Positions 9,549 to 18,533 of a stretch of DNA of 64,000 nt are shown here, piece by piece. This stretch comes from an uncultured Alphaproteobacteria bacterium. GTDB lineage: Bacteria; Pseudomonadota; Alphaproteobacteria; Thalassobaculales; Thalassobaculaceae. How positions within the stretch are numbered: position 1 is the first letter of the stretch; the number at the start of each line of letters is the position of its first letter. The notes below the pieces were generated by a model. The model made no database searches. It was not told where the DNA came from and saw only the letters and a list, made by a program, of their open reading frames with translations. The position numbers were made by a program, and so were the translations under genes. The stretch lies in contig CALMRI010000029.1 of assembly GCA_937776645.1 (NCBI GenBank), positions 1-64,000 of the forward strand. The letters run 5' to 3'.

Positions 9549-9668
9549 AAGAACCCTATGGCCAGCGGATGATCTCGGGCGAACTGTTGAAATACCGGAA
9601 CGGCTTTCTCATCTGACGAAGCTACGAACAACGGCCTCTAACCTGCAAGTCAATTTGGTCTGACAACG
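9549..9668 (-). mobile_element. N-terminal scrap of the same IS6-family element
   Basis: Read on the minus strand it opens with the shared end (GTTGTCAGACCAAATTGACTTG) and the transposase start MRKPFRYFNSSPEIIRW, then loses similarity after about 120 bases. It marks a fifth site of this element family in the window. Confidence 0.6.
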
Positions 9669-10092
9669 TCCACTTTCCCTCTCCAAAATAGAAATTATCG
9701 AAAATATCTCGCTGAATCGTATAGCCCTGCGCCCGGAACAAATCAGAAGGGAGTTAATTCATCTGGATACGGTCGCAACCCGCCACATAGATAATTAGTT
9801 TGTATATTTTCAGGTTATTTTAGATATTACGGGTATTATTAATAATAATAGCCAAATTCATGCGTCGTATTGTCACACCCTAATATTAATTACGTTCATT
9901 TATTTCAAATATAAATTTCCTTTGTTAAGTTATTTTTCTACAGTCCTATGAGACAAAGGTGCCATGCTATATGGTGTCAGCGATGAAATGTGTGTGACAC
10001 ATTTTCATCCTGTGCTTTCCGGGGCGTATTTTCAATCCGCGCAAGCCATAAAGGTGCGCGCGCAATGCATGCAATGAATGAGGGATATCGTT
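9669..10092 (+). other. AT-rich non-coding stretch upstream of a methyltransferase
   Basis: About 9770-9960 is markedly AT-rich (runs such as TATTATTAATAATAATAG and ATTTATTTCAAATATAAA) against a GC-rich background. No coding frame is visible. It may carry the promoter of the gene that starts at 10093, but no clear -35/-10 pair can be assigned by eye. The composition suggests foreign origin. Confidence 0.5.
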
Positions 10093-10962
10093 ATGTCTGC
10101 CGACAGCGCCTTTGAGGACATCAATGAGTCCAAAGCCAACATGGATTATATTTACGATCAGTCCGACCCAAGGGCTTACTTCCACGAGCTCAAAAAGCTT
10201 GCCTATGCCATCCCCGACGCCGCCAAACCAATCTTTCAGAAGCTCATCACCCACCTCCAGCATCGCCAAGAGCGGCCCGTTCATGTGCTTGACCTCGGTT
10301 GTTCTTACGGGGTGAACGCGGCGCTGCTGAAATACGATTTATCAATGCACGAACTTTACGATCATTGGAGCGATGGGTCTCTTGTCCAAGCCGCCCCCGA
10401 AGACATCGTCGAACACGACCGGCGCTTTATCGATAATCTCGGCGAACAAGAGGACCTCTTGGTGACTGGTCTCGATCCGGCCGAATCGGCCATTACCTTC
10501 GCTAAGGATTCTGGACTTCTAGACGAGGGTCTCGCGGTCAATCTGGAAGTCAGCCCCCTATCAAATACCACAACAGAGATTTTGGCCGACGTCGACCTGG
10601 TAACTTCGACCGGTTGCGTCGGTTATATGACCAAAAAGAGCTTCGAGCGTCTGTTGCCCGCCATAACTCAGGGACAGTCGCCGTGGATGGGCAATTTCGT
10701 TCTGCGAATGTTCCCGTTCGACGCGATCGATGAGGCCTTGGCCAAATGGGGTTATGTGACCGAGAGGCTCGATGGCCAAACCTTTGTTCAACGTAACTTC
10801 GCTTCAGCCTCTGAGCAGGAGCAAGTACTCGAACAACTGCGCGATGGGGGTATCGACCCGACCGGCAGAGAGGTCGAGGGGCAACTTCTCGCTGAGTTCT
10901 ATCTGTCCCGCCCGATAGTGGATGCGGCTGCCGTGCCGATCGACCGCTTGTTTCAAGCGTGA
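10093..10962 (+). CDS. Class I SAM-dependent methyltransferase
   Basis: 289 residues from the ATG at 10093, chosen because AGGGA lies 7 bases upstream; another ATG lies 15 bases earlier. The SAM-binding motif VHVLDLGCSYGVNAALLKY is near residues 59-77, and an acidic motif II-like VDLVTSTGCVGYM lies further on. The C-terminal part (about 200-289) resembles no family I can name. The N-terminus ANMDYIYDQSDPRAYF is typical of standalone small-molecule methyltransferases of this group. No partner gene is adjacent. The AT-rich upstream region and isolated position suggest acquisition by transfer. Confidence 0.8.
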   Translation: MSADSAFEDINESKANMDYIYDQSDPRAYFHELKKLAYAIPDAAKPIFQKLITHLQHRQERPVHVLDLGCSYGVNAALLKYDLSMHELYDHWSDGSLVQAAPEDIVEHDRRFIDNLGEQEDLLVTGLDPAESAITFAKDSGLLDEGLAVNLEVSPLSNTTTEILADVDLVTSTGCVGYMTKKSFERLLPAITQGQSPWMGNFVLRMFPFDAIDEALAKWGYVTERLDGQTFVQRNFASASEQEQVLEQLRDGGIDPTGREVEGQLLAEFYLSRPIVDAAAVPIDRLFQA

Positions 10963-11044
10963 ATGCCGGTGTTCGGCTCCGTTCGCTTCAGGTCAAAAGC
11001 GGACGTTTTGCGACTACTTTCCGCATCAGAGATATCCCTCTGAC

Positions 11045-11194
11045 CTAGCTGGTAGCTCTAACCTTCAACCGCCCTAACTCTAGCTTAGCGAACTTCTGCT
11101 GGGCTTGTTCTTGTTCGAGTTTGTCCCAGATGGGCAGGTTCGATAGGGGTTGAGTTCTCTTGATCGGTTTTCTGGGAGGGGTTGATTGAGTCAA
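11045..11194 (-). CDS. Possible small protein (49 residues, TTG start)
   Basis: It begins with TTG preceded by AAGGGAG and reads LTQSTPPRKPIKRTQPLSNL followed by a charged Q/E/K-rich helix (PIWDKLEQEQAQQKFAKLEL) to a TAG. The Shine-Dalgarno and amino-acid pattern favour a real or recently real gene, perhaps the accessory or tail part of a lost mobile element. No family is recognised. The rest of 10963-11379 shows nothing else. Confidence 0.3.
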   Translation of the reverse strand: MTQSTPPRKPIKRTQPLSNLPIWDKLEQEQAQQKFAKLELGRLKVRATS

Positions 11195-11379
11195 GTTAAG
11201 CACTCCCTTAAAATGTCACTTCATGATGCAACTTGATGGCTTTCCCCACTCTCGCCTGATGGGCTGGATAGCTATCAACAAACTGACCCGTTAATCGAGA
11301 CTTAACCTGATCCTTTGGGTCGGGACTATAAAGATCAAATGGCTCCCATTATTGTCGTATTGTTACAATTAAATATCGT

Positions 11380-12114
11380 CTACCTTTCCGAAATTACCCG
11401 GAGTTGCAGCATCGTCTCAGCAGCATAATCGAGTGCTTCTGTCAGGGGGAGTTGAGTAGATTTCAAGAAGACACGTTTCGTTGCACGAATTGCTCTTGAA
11501 TCGAATTCTGACAACGCTCGAGCCATCTCGATGGCTTCGTCCAAAACTGTGTCGTTTGGAACCACTCGGTTGATGAGTCCGAGCGTTTCTGCCCGTCGCG
11601 CCGAGATGTTTTCTGCCAGAATCAGCATTTCGAACGCAGCTTTGGGACCAATTTTGTGCACCAATCCTGGTGTGACCATTGTGGCGGCGAGGCCGCGCTT
11701 CACTTCGGGATAGCCAAAGACAGCATTCTCACCTGCGACGACGATGTCCGCACTAATTGCCAAATTACAACCGCCGCCGAGAACATATCCCTGAACGGCG
11801 GCGATCAGCGGTTTGTCCGTGCGAGCGCCAAGTTGGTAAATTGCCCGCGATCTCTCGACGTGGAGGCGAGCTGCCTCGGGGCTATCTTCTTTCCTGCTAG
11901 CGGCCTCCTTTATGTCAGCTCCTGCGGAGAAGGCACGCTCGCCTCCGGCCATGATGATGGCGACAATACTATCGTCCGCATGTGCATCATCGACCGCACC
12001 GACGAGCGCATGAACAAGCGCTTCGTTCATCGCATTCAAATTGTCGGGCCGGTTCAATCTCAGGATTCGAATTTTTTCCCGATCCTCGGTCAGCAGTACC
12101 GCGTCATCGCTCAT
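11380..12114 (-). CDS. Enoyl-CoA hydratase/isomerase (crotonase family)
   Basis: 244 residues. Crotonase-fold signatures are present: the oxyanion-hole region AFSAGADIKE (residues about 61-70) and QGYVLGGGCNLAISADIVVA (about 107-126), followed by FGYPEVKRGL. The family hydrates or isomerises acyl-CoA thioesters in fatty-acid or aromatic-acid catabolism. It lies downstream of, and in the same direction as, the Rieske oxygenase gene (118-base gap). A shared pathway is possible. The Shine-Dalgarno is weak. Confidence 0.88.
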   Translation of the reverse strand: MSDDAVLLTEDREKIRILRLNRPDNLNAMNEALVHALVGAVDDAHADDSIVAIIMAGGERAFSAGADIKEAASRKEDSPEAARLHVERSRAIYQLGARTDKPLIAAVQGYVLGGGCNLAISADIVVAGENAVFGYPEVKRGLAATMVTPGLVHKIGPKAAFEMLILAENISARRAETLGLINRVVPNDTVLDEAIEMARALSEFDSRAIRATKRVFLKSTQLPLTEALDYAAETMLQLRVISER

Positions 12115-12232
12115 GATTTTTTGTCCAGTTATTTTCTTGATGCAGCTTGATAGCTTGCCCTACCCGCTCCTTATAAGCTTGATAACCCGATACGTTACTC
12201 AACCCGAGGATACTCTAGAGACTGACCTCAGT

Positions 12233-13567
12233 TCAGGTCCCAGTGCGGGTGGCTGTCGCCTCGTCTCGAACCCGGCCCAGGGGATCGCCGAAGCGGTCCA
12301 TCATTACCTGTTCCAGACTGAGGTCGTAAGACGCGAGCCAGCTGCCGGGGCGAGCCTTGAACAGGTCATGCTTGGCCGGAGCCTCCGGCTCCTTGCCCTT
12401 TAAAAGGTCAGTCGCTCCCTTCAACATCTTCGTGCGAAAGCGCACCACCGCCTTGTCCGTGCCGGTCAGGGTTTCCTGTGTACGGTCCATGATCCGACCC
12501 TGACTGTGCTGGATCATCGAATCCTGTTCAGCCAACCCCTTCACGCCGGTAAAGGTTCGGTGCTTCTGTTCCTCGCGGTCAATCTGGAAATCGTTGCGGA
12601 CGTTGCGCACCGGAACATAATTTTCATCGCGCTCGCAAATTAACGCCCAACCGTCATCCAGCTTGCTGCGTTCTTCATTGCCCAACGGCCGATCCGGGTT
12701 CCAGGAATAGACATAACACCAGCACGAGACGTCATCGATCGGCGCCAGCGTGAAGCCGTGATAGGTCTCACCCGGCAAGGTCGACGGACCGGTGCCGTGA
12801 GTTGGCATAAGATATTGCGTCATGCGCCAGTATTTTTGCCCGTCGGCGACGCGGGCCGCGGCAACCACGAAGCCGGTTTCATGCTCAAGAACCTCGAAAT
12901 GCGGCATCGGATCATCCCGCATCCAGCGCAAGCGCTTCTCGTCAGCCTGGCTGTGCGGATGATAGGCCAACGGCACCGATGGGGCCGGCATGTGCAGGAA
13001 GCTGAAATGGGCGGTGTCCAGATCACCTTCCATGATCTGAGCCCAATTGCAATCAAACCGCTGCTTGGTCACGAAGCGATGGCTTGAGGGCACGCAGGCG
13101 AATTCCAACTGCGGCAATTCCGGCAAAATGCCGCCCGGAAGCGTCGCTGGCTCGGGTCCTAAGTAGGCCCAGATAACCTCACCGAATTCGCGTACCGGAT
13201 AGGATTTGATCCGGACCGTTTTGTGAAGATTGCTGTCGGCGGGAACGTTGGGTAGTTCCATCGCCTTGCCATGCCGGTCGAACTTCCATCCATGATAAAC
13301 GCAGCGCAGTCCGCAATCCTCATTGCGGCCGAAGAATAGATGCGCGCCGCGATGTGGGCAGTGCGCGTCCAGAACGCCAACCTCGCCCTCGGTATCTCGG
13401 AAGGCGACCAGTTCCTGCCCCATGATGTTGACCTTAACCGGTGTGCCATCCGGCATCGCCAATTCATCAACCAAGGCAACTGGTTGCCAAAAGCGCCGGA
13501 AAAACGCACCCATCGGCGTGCTCGGATCAGTTTGGGTCAACATGGCGTTTTGTTCGGCTGAGAGCAT
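12233..13567 (-). CDS. Rieske non-haem iron oxygenase, large (alpha) subunit
   Basis: 444 residues from the ATG at 13567, which follows AAGGGAAAAGG. The Rieske [2Fe-2S] site CPHRGAHLFFGRNEDC...CVYHGWKF is near residues 66-92 (CxH...CxxH). The mononuclear iron region is in NWAQIMEGDLDTAHFSFLH. Length and motifs match the phthalate 4,5-dioxygenase/VanA/phenoxybenzoate dioxygenase subgroup, which hydroxylates or O-demethylates aromatic acids with electrons from a separate reductase. No reductase or ferredoxin gene is in the window. The substrate is unknown. Confidence 0.9.
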   Translation of the reverse strand: MLSAEQNAMLTQTDPSTPMGAFFRRFWQPVALVDELAMPDGTPVKVNIMGQELVAFRDTEGEVGVLDAHCPHRGAHLFFGRNEDCGLRCVYHGWKFDRHGKAMELPNVPADSNLHKTVRIKSYPVREFGEVIWAYLGPEPATLPGGILPELPQLEFACVPSSHRFVTKQRFDCNWAQIMEGDLDTAHFSFLHMPAPSVPLAYHPHSQADEKRLRWMRDDPMPHFEVLEHETGFVVAAARVADGQKYWRMTQYLMPTHGTGPSTLPGETYHGFTLAPIDDVSCWCYVYSWNPDRPLGNEERSKLDDGWALICERDENYVPVRNVRNDFQIDREEQKHRTFTGVKGLAEQDSMIQHSQGRIMDRTQETLTGTDKAVVRFRTKMLKGATDLLKGKEPEAPAKHDLFKARPGSWLASYDLSLEQVMMDRFGDPLGRVRDEATATRTGT

Positions 13568-14073
13568 GGTCCTTTTCCCTTCGACGCGCTCGCGGTTTTT
13601 GCCAATGGAAATCACTAAAGCCCCGGCGCCGCCCTGACAACCGAGCATTCGACCCCGGCAGGCTGAGCCTAGTGGCCCGAACAGATACCACCCATCCGTT
13701 CAGGCATCGACCTTGTCAGGTTATTGCAGGGAAAGGGCTGGATTTACGAGGCCATTTCTCTTCTCAAACCCGTTCACAACCGCGCCGCCGAGGAAACTGC
13801 CCAGAAGGTCAAGCAGAGGCCGACGAACTGCTCACAGCTTTAGCCGGGGGAATCAATACGTTTTTGATCTGTTTTGGGTCATCTTGAGACCAACACGTTG
13901 TCCGATTTAGTTTCGCTTGTGCGTTTGACCCTCGGACGTCGCGGTCCTCGTTCCGCGCTTCGCTGATCACTCCTCATGACATTCCTGCGGTTTTAACCGC
14001 CATCATATCAAATGACTAAATCGAGTTGGTGGCGGCGACTTGCCCAACGAGTTGGTTACCGCCTGCGGGCATA

Positions 14074-14131
14074 GACACATTAACTGAATCCGGACGCGAG
14101 AATTCTGCCACAACCTATTCCCTCACGCCGC
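14074..14131. repeat. Short dispersed repeat, copy 1
   Basis: This 58-bp stretch (starting GACACATTAACT, ending CTCACGCCGC) is about 78% identical, with one gap, to 38298-38356. Both copies lie just upstream of IS6-family debris. It may be the conserved edge of an unrecognised mobile element. The surrounding 13568-14165 holds no gene I can support. Confidence 0.45.
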
Positions 14132-14164
14132 CACGACCGCCTTTGCCCATGTTTTGAACGCCAT

Positions 14165-14769
14165 CATCCGCAATCGATGGGAACTTCTCCAGCTGACAGG
14201 ATGATGTTGGACATAAACGGTACTGCAAACGGCGGCATGGATCGAAAGGAAACGCTAGGCTGATCCCGGTAATTTGAAGCACTGCATCTTCCGTTCACGC
14301 CGACGGACCGGCACGAAGCCGCGCTTCTTTGAAAACTCCGCAGCAATTTACTCGCAGATAGAGCGCATCGACACGGTTGTAGCAAGAAGTCCAGCACCTC
14401 GCCTTCATCATCAACGGCGCGCCACAACCAATATCGTCAACCTCGGATTTGCACCACCGTTTCATCAAGATGCCAGCGGTCGTTCGCACAAGACCTCGCG
14501 TTACGTAGGCTGCCAGCGATCTGGCCGCCGAACTTAAGAAACCAACGCCGAATGGCCTCAGTCGAGGCGGCGATCCCTCGTTCAGCCAGCATGTCTTCGA
14601 CGTCACGGAATGACAGCGTTAATCTCGCATGGAGCCAAACCGCGTGTCGGATGATATCTGGCAAGAAACAGTGGCGCTTGAACGAGATCTGTTTGATCAG
14701 AGAAAACATATTTTCATGGCCAGACGCCACCAACATATTTAACGTGCCAAAGCCCGATGCAGTCCGCAT
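14165..14769 (-). pseudogene. IS6-family transposase, frameshifted and internally deleted
   Basis: Minus-strand frames give ISFKRHCFLPDIIRHAVWLH, TLSFRDVEDMLAERGI and NDRWHLDETVVQIRG, then WRAVDDEGEVLDFLLQP after a frame change, and finally RRERKMQCFKLPGSA, a stop, RFLSIHAAV. The order is that of an IS6-type DDE transposase of about 230 residues. The second Asp and the catalytic Glu region is lost, and several frame breaks occur. This is a different IS6 lineage from the 670-bp elements. Confidence 0.75.
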
Positions 14770-14853
14770 TAGCTATGCAATCGTCCGGGAAAGCTCCGTT
14801 CCTTCGGGAAATCCCGATACACTCCCCTCACAATCAGCGATGGAAACCGTTAG

Positions 14854-15738
14854 ATGAGTGAAACAGCCGCGTATACGCCGCCGAGCGTCTGGGCCTGGGA
14901 CAAGGTGGTCGGGGGCCAGTTCTCGAACATCAACCGGCCGATCGCCGGGTCGACGTACGATAAGGAACTGCCGCTGGGAAAACATCCTCTGCAACTCTAC
15001 TCTCTGGGAACCCCCAATGGAGTGAAGGTCACGATCATGCTCGAGGAGCTGCTGGCGCTCGGTCATTCCAGGGCCGAATACGACGCCTGGTTAATCAAGA
15101 TCCGCGAGGGCGAACAATTTGGCAGCGGATTTGTCGGGGCGAACCCAAACTCCAAGATCCCGACCTTGATGGATCACTCGACGACGCCGCCGACGCGGGT
15201 TTTCGAGTCCGGCGCGATCCTGCTGTATCTCGCTGAGAAGTTCGGGGGGTTTCTGCCGCGCGACCCGGCAAAACGAACCGAATGCCTCAACTGGCTGTTC
15301 TGGCAAATGGGCAGCGCCCCATATCTCGGTGGTGGGTTCGGTCATTTCTACGCTTATGCCCCGACCAAGATCGAATATGCCATCGACCGTTTTACCATGG
15401 AGGTGAAGCGGCAACTGGATGTTCTGGATCGGCATTTGGACGACGCCCAGTTCATGGCCGGTGATGAATATTCGATCGCCGACATGGCGATCTGGCCTTG
15501 GTATGGAAATGTTGTCACCGGCCAAGCCTATAACGATTCAGCCACCTTCCTCTCGGCCCATACCTATACCAACCTAGTCCGGTGGCAGAAGGAAGTCGGC
15601 CAGCGCGATGCGGTCAAACGCGGGCGGATGGTGAATCGAATGACCGGTGACCCGTCGGAACAGCTGCGTGAACGCCATGATGCGGGTGACTTCGACACCA
15701 AGACCGAAGACAAACTCGCCGGAAAGGCGACGCGCTGA
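14854..15738 (+). CDS. yghU: Glutathione S-transferase, YghU/nu-class (disulfide-bond oxidoreductase type)
   Basis: 294 residues, the length of E. coli YghU. The N-terminal extension (YTPPSVWAWDKVVGGQFSNINRP) and the thioredoxin-like start PLQLYSLGTPNGVKVTIMLEE are diagnostic. The N-terminal domain ends with RVFESGAILLYLAEKFG, the glutathione-binding ESxAIxxYL motif. The helical C-terminal domain has the DMAIWPWYG signature. The family acts on glutathione disulfides/peroxides in the cytoplasm. ATG follows GGAAA. It stands alone between an IS relic and an unrelated gene. Confidence 0.92.
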   Translation: MSETAAYTPPSVWAWDKVVGGQFSNINRPIAGSTYDKELPLGKHPLQLYSLGTPNGVKVTIMLEELLALGHSRAEYDAWLIKIREGEQFGSGFVGANPNSKIPTLMDHSTTPPTRVFESGAILLYLAEKFGGFLPRDPAKRTECLNWLFWQMGSAPYLGGGFGHFYAYAPTKIEYAIDRFTMEVKRQLDVLDRHLDDAQFMAGDEYSIADMAIWPWYGNVVTGQAYNDSATFLSAHTYTNLVRWQKEVGQRDAVKRGRMVNRMTGDPSEQLRERHDAGDFDTKTEDKLAGKATR

Positions 15739-15874
15739 TTTGATAGGAGGCGTGTAGCCCCGACAGAATCGTGGCTCGCCTTCTCGCCACCCTTGATCGC
15801 GAAATGCCGGGTCCCGGCTTGACAGGGTGCAGGCGGGGGGACGAACCTTAACGATCCTAGGGGAGAGTGTTCGG

Positions 15875-17428
15875 ATGCTGGAGACGCGAGAGCAAATATC
15901 CAAGGACGCGAATTTCGGCGCCCTGACCGAGGCGATCCTGGAACGCGATCAGCCTCGCACCAGCGATATTTTCCACCGCATGGTGACCGAGCAAGGCCGC
16001 TCGGTCGGCGACGCGTTAAGCATTGTCGCCGCCGCCGAGGCGCCGTTTGTCCAGGTGCACAGCCACATCAATGTGCGCGAGGGTAACATCACGCTGATCA
16101 ATAACGATCATACGCTGTTGGGTTTGCGAAGCTCGGTCAGCCTGATGTCCTTCATGCCCAAGGGGTACGCACTGCTGCCGCTGTTGCAAAGCGTCTGGTA
16201 TGTGCCCGCTGGCCTGGATATTTGGAACCAGCTGCTGGGCCGCTATCCGGGCCGCTATGCCTCGATGAAGGGGATGAACGTACCGCCGCCAGATTACGGC
16301 CCCGTCGTCTGGAACGCCGACGCGGAACCGATCGTCACCCGGGGCACCCTTAAAGAGCGGTTGCACGAACAGCTAGTCGCCACCATCAGCGGCGACGCCA
16401 AACGCGCCTATGGGCTGTTCCTCGGTTTGGCCGAGGAGGAGCGCGCCCGACCAGCTCTGCGTGACCAAATCCGCTTTCTCGGCGCCATCGACATGCAAGA
16501 AACCGTCATCGGCCGCAAGGCCCGGAACACCGGCCACAAATCGATCCGAGCCCGTGCTATTACCGATCTTATCGACTTCATCGGTTGGGAAAAGGCGCAC
16601 GGCGTTTTCTACATGGGCGTGCCCGACATGGCGGTGGGGCCGCTGTATTATTCGCTCTACGACGCGGTTTGCGTGATGGTCGCCGAGGCATTCCCCGAGG
16701 ACGGCGGCAAGGACCTTAAACAAACGAACAGTGGCAGGCTCGACGAGGCCGAGGTCGAGAATCTGATCGACCTTTTGATGAGCGCCGACCAACTAACGGT
16801 CTTCACCAAGATCACCGAGCTTCTGCGCGCCGGCATTTCGCTGAATAGCCTGGGCGACACTATCCAGGTGGCCGCTGCCGAGTTGATCCTGCGGATCACG
16901 GTGCCCCGCAGCTTCACCGACGGTCAGCATGCCTTCGACTATTGCAACACGGTGAACGACTGGATCCGCACAACCAACAATCCCTACCAGCCGCGCATAC
17001 TTTATCTAATGGCGAATTTCGTCAACGACGTGGCCCGCTCGCTTAAGCTTCAGACATCGGTCCTGGCCGAGGAGCGCCGCGGGCTCGGCATCTCGACACG
17101 GACCGGTGCGGCCCTGCTCAAGGAACTCGACGAGACCATCCTCGCCTTCGATTTCCCCCGCGCAACGATGCTGGCCAACGCCTACCTCAACTCCGGCGCC
17201 GACCGTCAGCCCTACCTTTCGGCCGTGGCGGTGACCGCCTGCAAATTCCAGGACGACCCGCACAACCAAAAGATCACCCATTCGAGTTACGAGGAATACG
17301 GCCATAACTCGACGCATCTGAAAGACCGATTGCTGCTGGCGGCGGTGCGACTGCTGGCGGGGTGGCCGAAGATGCCGGGCGAACGCGACTGTTTCGCGCG
17401 CTTCGAGGCGGATTGGGGGCGGCGGTGA
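15875..17428 (+). CDS. Unrecognised 517-residue protein, first gene of a possible three-gene set
   Basis: The ATG at 15875 (MLETREQISKD) is preceded by GGGGAG at good spacing; an upstream extension lacks support. The product is soluble, without signal peptide or membrane segments, and rich in helices. Potential ligand residues include VHSHIN (near residue 54), a GHKSIRAR stretch, LLYLMANFVNDVARS-like helices and an EEYGHNSTHLKDR motif near the C-terminus. I cannot assign a family. The histidine-rich motifs could bind a metal, which is inference. The next gene starts 7 bases after this stop, so the pair is almost certainly cotranscribed. No decay is visible. Confidence 0.8.
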   Translation: MLETREQISKDANFGALTEAILERDQPRTSDIFHRMVTEQGRSVGDALSIVAAAEAPFVQVHSHINVREGNITLINNDHTLLGLRSSVSLMSFMPKGYALLPLLQSVWYVPAGLDIWNQLLGRYPGRYASMKGMNVPPPDYGPVVWNADAEPIVTRGTLKERLHEQLVATISGDAKRAYGLFLGLAEEERARPALRDQIRFLGAIDMQETVIGRKARNTGHKSIRARAITDLIDFIGWEKAHGVFYMGVPDMAVGPLYYSLYDAVCVMVAEAFPEDGGKDLKQTNSGRLDEAEVENLIDLLMSADQLTVFTKITELLRAGISLNSLGDTIQVAAAELILRITVPRSFTDGQHAFDYCNTVNDWIRTTNNPYQPRILYLMANFVNDVARSLKLQTSVLAEERRGLGISTRTGAALLKELDETILAFDFPRATMLANAYLNSGADRQPYLSAVAVTACKFQDDPHNQKITHSSYEEYGHNSTHLKDRLLLAAVRLLAGWPKMPGERDCFARFEADWGRR

Positions 17429-17434
17429 CCACCG

Positions 17435-18400
17435 ATGAATGACCTGACCCCGCTGGCGCTCGCCCGGCGCCTTGGCTCGGTCTATGGGCAGCGCTTCGGT
17501 GCAGAGCCGCTGACCTATCCCCAAGGCGTCGCGCTTTCAGGCCGTTTGCGTCTGGCGGCAATCGAGGGGACGTCGAGCGCAACAGCGGCTGAGATCACGG
17601 CGCTGGTTGAACCTGTAGTGGCCAATCCGGCCCTCCTACCCGACAACGGGCCGTGCCTCGCGACGGTCTGCTTCGCCGACGAGCTGTTCGCGGTCACCGG
17701 CGACCAGCGACACCGGGAGCTTCTCCTCGCCGGCGCTGATCGTTATCTGGACCGGGTCGGCTTTGATCCCGATGTCCGGGTCGAGGATTTTTTCTTCGCC
17801 GGCACCTTACTCGGCCGCGCCTATCGACTGACCCAGAGCCCGATCTACGCCGACCGGCTGATGAACTACCTTGCCGCCACCGACACGTTGCAAGCGAACG
17901 GACTTTACTGGCATTGCCACGCCTCGCCTTGGTTCTGGGGCCGCGGTAACGCCTTCGCCGCCCTCGGCCTGGCCGAGGCGTTGAGCTATGTCCCGGATCA
18001 TCCAAAACGCCCTAGCCTGGTGGCGCGCAACGCCGCCCACCTCGTCGCGCTCGCCGGTTACCAGCACAGCTCTGGCCTTTGGCATCAAGTCGTTGACGAC
18101 CCGGCGACCTATCTCGAGCACAGCGCCACGACGATCATCGGATGCGCCATCGCCAGGGGCCTGCGCGAAGGTTGGCTGGACGGCGCGGACTGGCCCGGCA
18201 TATTGGCTAGCGCCTGGGACGGGACGGCGACGCGGACCGGTTCCGCCGGCGAACTCGACCAAGTCTGTGGCAGCACCGGTCCGCTGGACAACCGGCACGC
18301 CTATGTCGAGCGCCCATTCAGTACCGGCATCGACGAACGCGGCGGCGCCATGGCGCTCTGGTTTTCGGCGGAAATGGCGCGGAGCATGGCGGGGGGCTAG
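17435..18400 (+). CDS. Glycoside hydrolase family 88/105-like (six-hairpin) protein
   Basis: 321 residues, soluble. The patterns GLYWHCHASPWFWGRGNAFA (residues about 153-172) and HSSGLWHQVVDDPATYLEHSAT (about 209-230) are the aromatic/Asp-containing helices of unsaturated rhamnogalacturonyl hydrolases (GH105), which remove unsaturated uronic acid from polysaccharide-lyase products by hydration. GH105 proteins are usually a little longer (about 350-380). There is no secretion signal, so it would act on imported oligosaccharides. Seven bases separate it from the upstream unknown gene. No polysaccharide lyase is in the window, so another carbohydrate or cyclitol substrate is possible. Confidence 0.75.
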   Translation: MNDLTPLALARRLGSVYGQRFGAEPLTYPQGVALSGRLRLAAIEGTSSATAAEITALVEPVVANPALLPDNGPCLATVCFADELFAVTGDQRHRELLLAGADRYLDRVGFDPDVRVEDFFFAGTLLGRAYRLTQSPIYADRLMNYLAATDTLQANGLYWHCHASPWFWGRGNAFAALGLAEALSYVPDHPKRPSLVARNAAHLVALAGYQHSSGLWHQVVDDPATYLEHSATTIIGCAIARGLREGWLDGADWPGILASAWDGTATRTGSAGELDQVCGSTGPLDNRHAYVERPFSTGIDERGGAMALWFSAEMARSMAGG

Positions 18401-18533
18401 ATGAACCGGCCGGGTACGGCCTCGTCCGCTAGCATGGTTTATTTTCTTTTGTTGACCGCCGTGCCGGCATAACCGCTCGATTGGTGGCTCTCGTGAATCA
18501 TGAGCGAAAATCGTGCTAGTTGGAGGCCTCACC

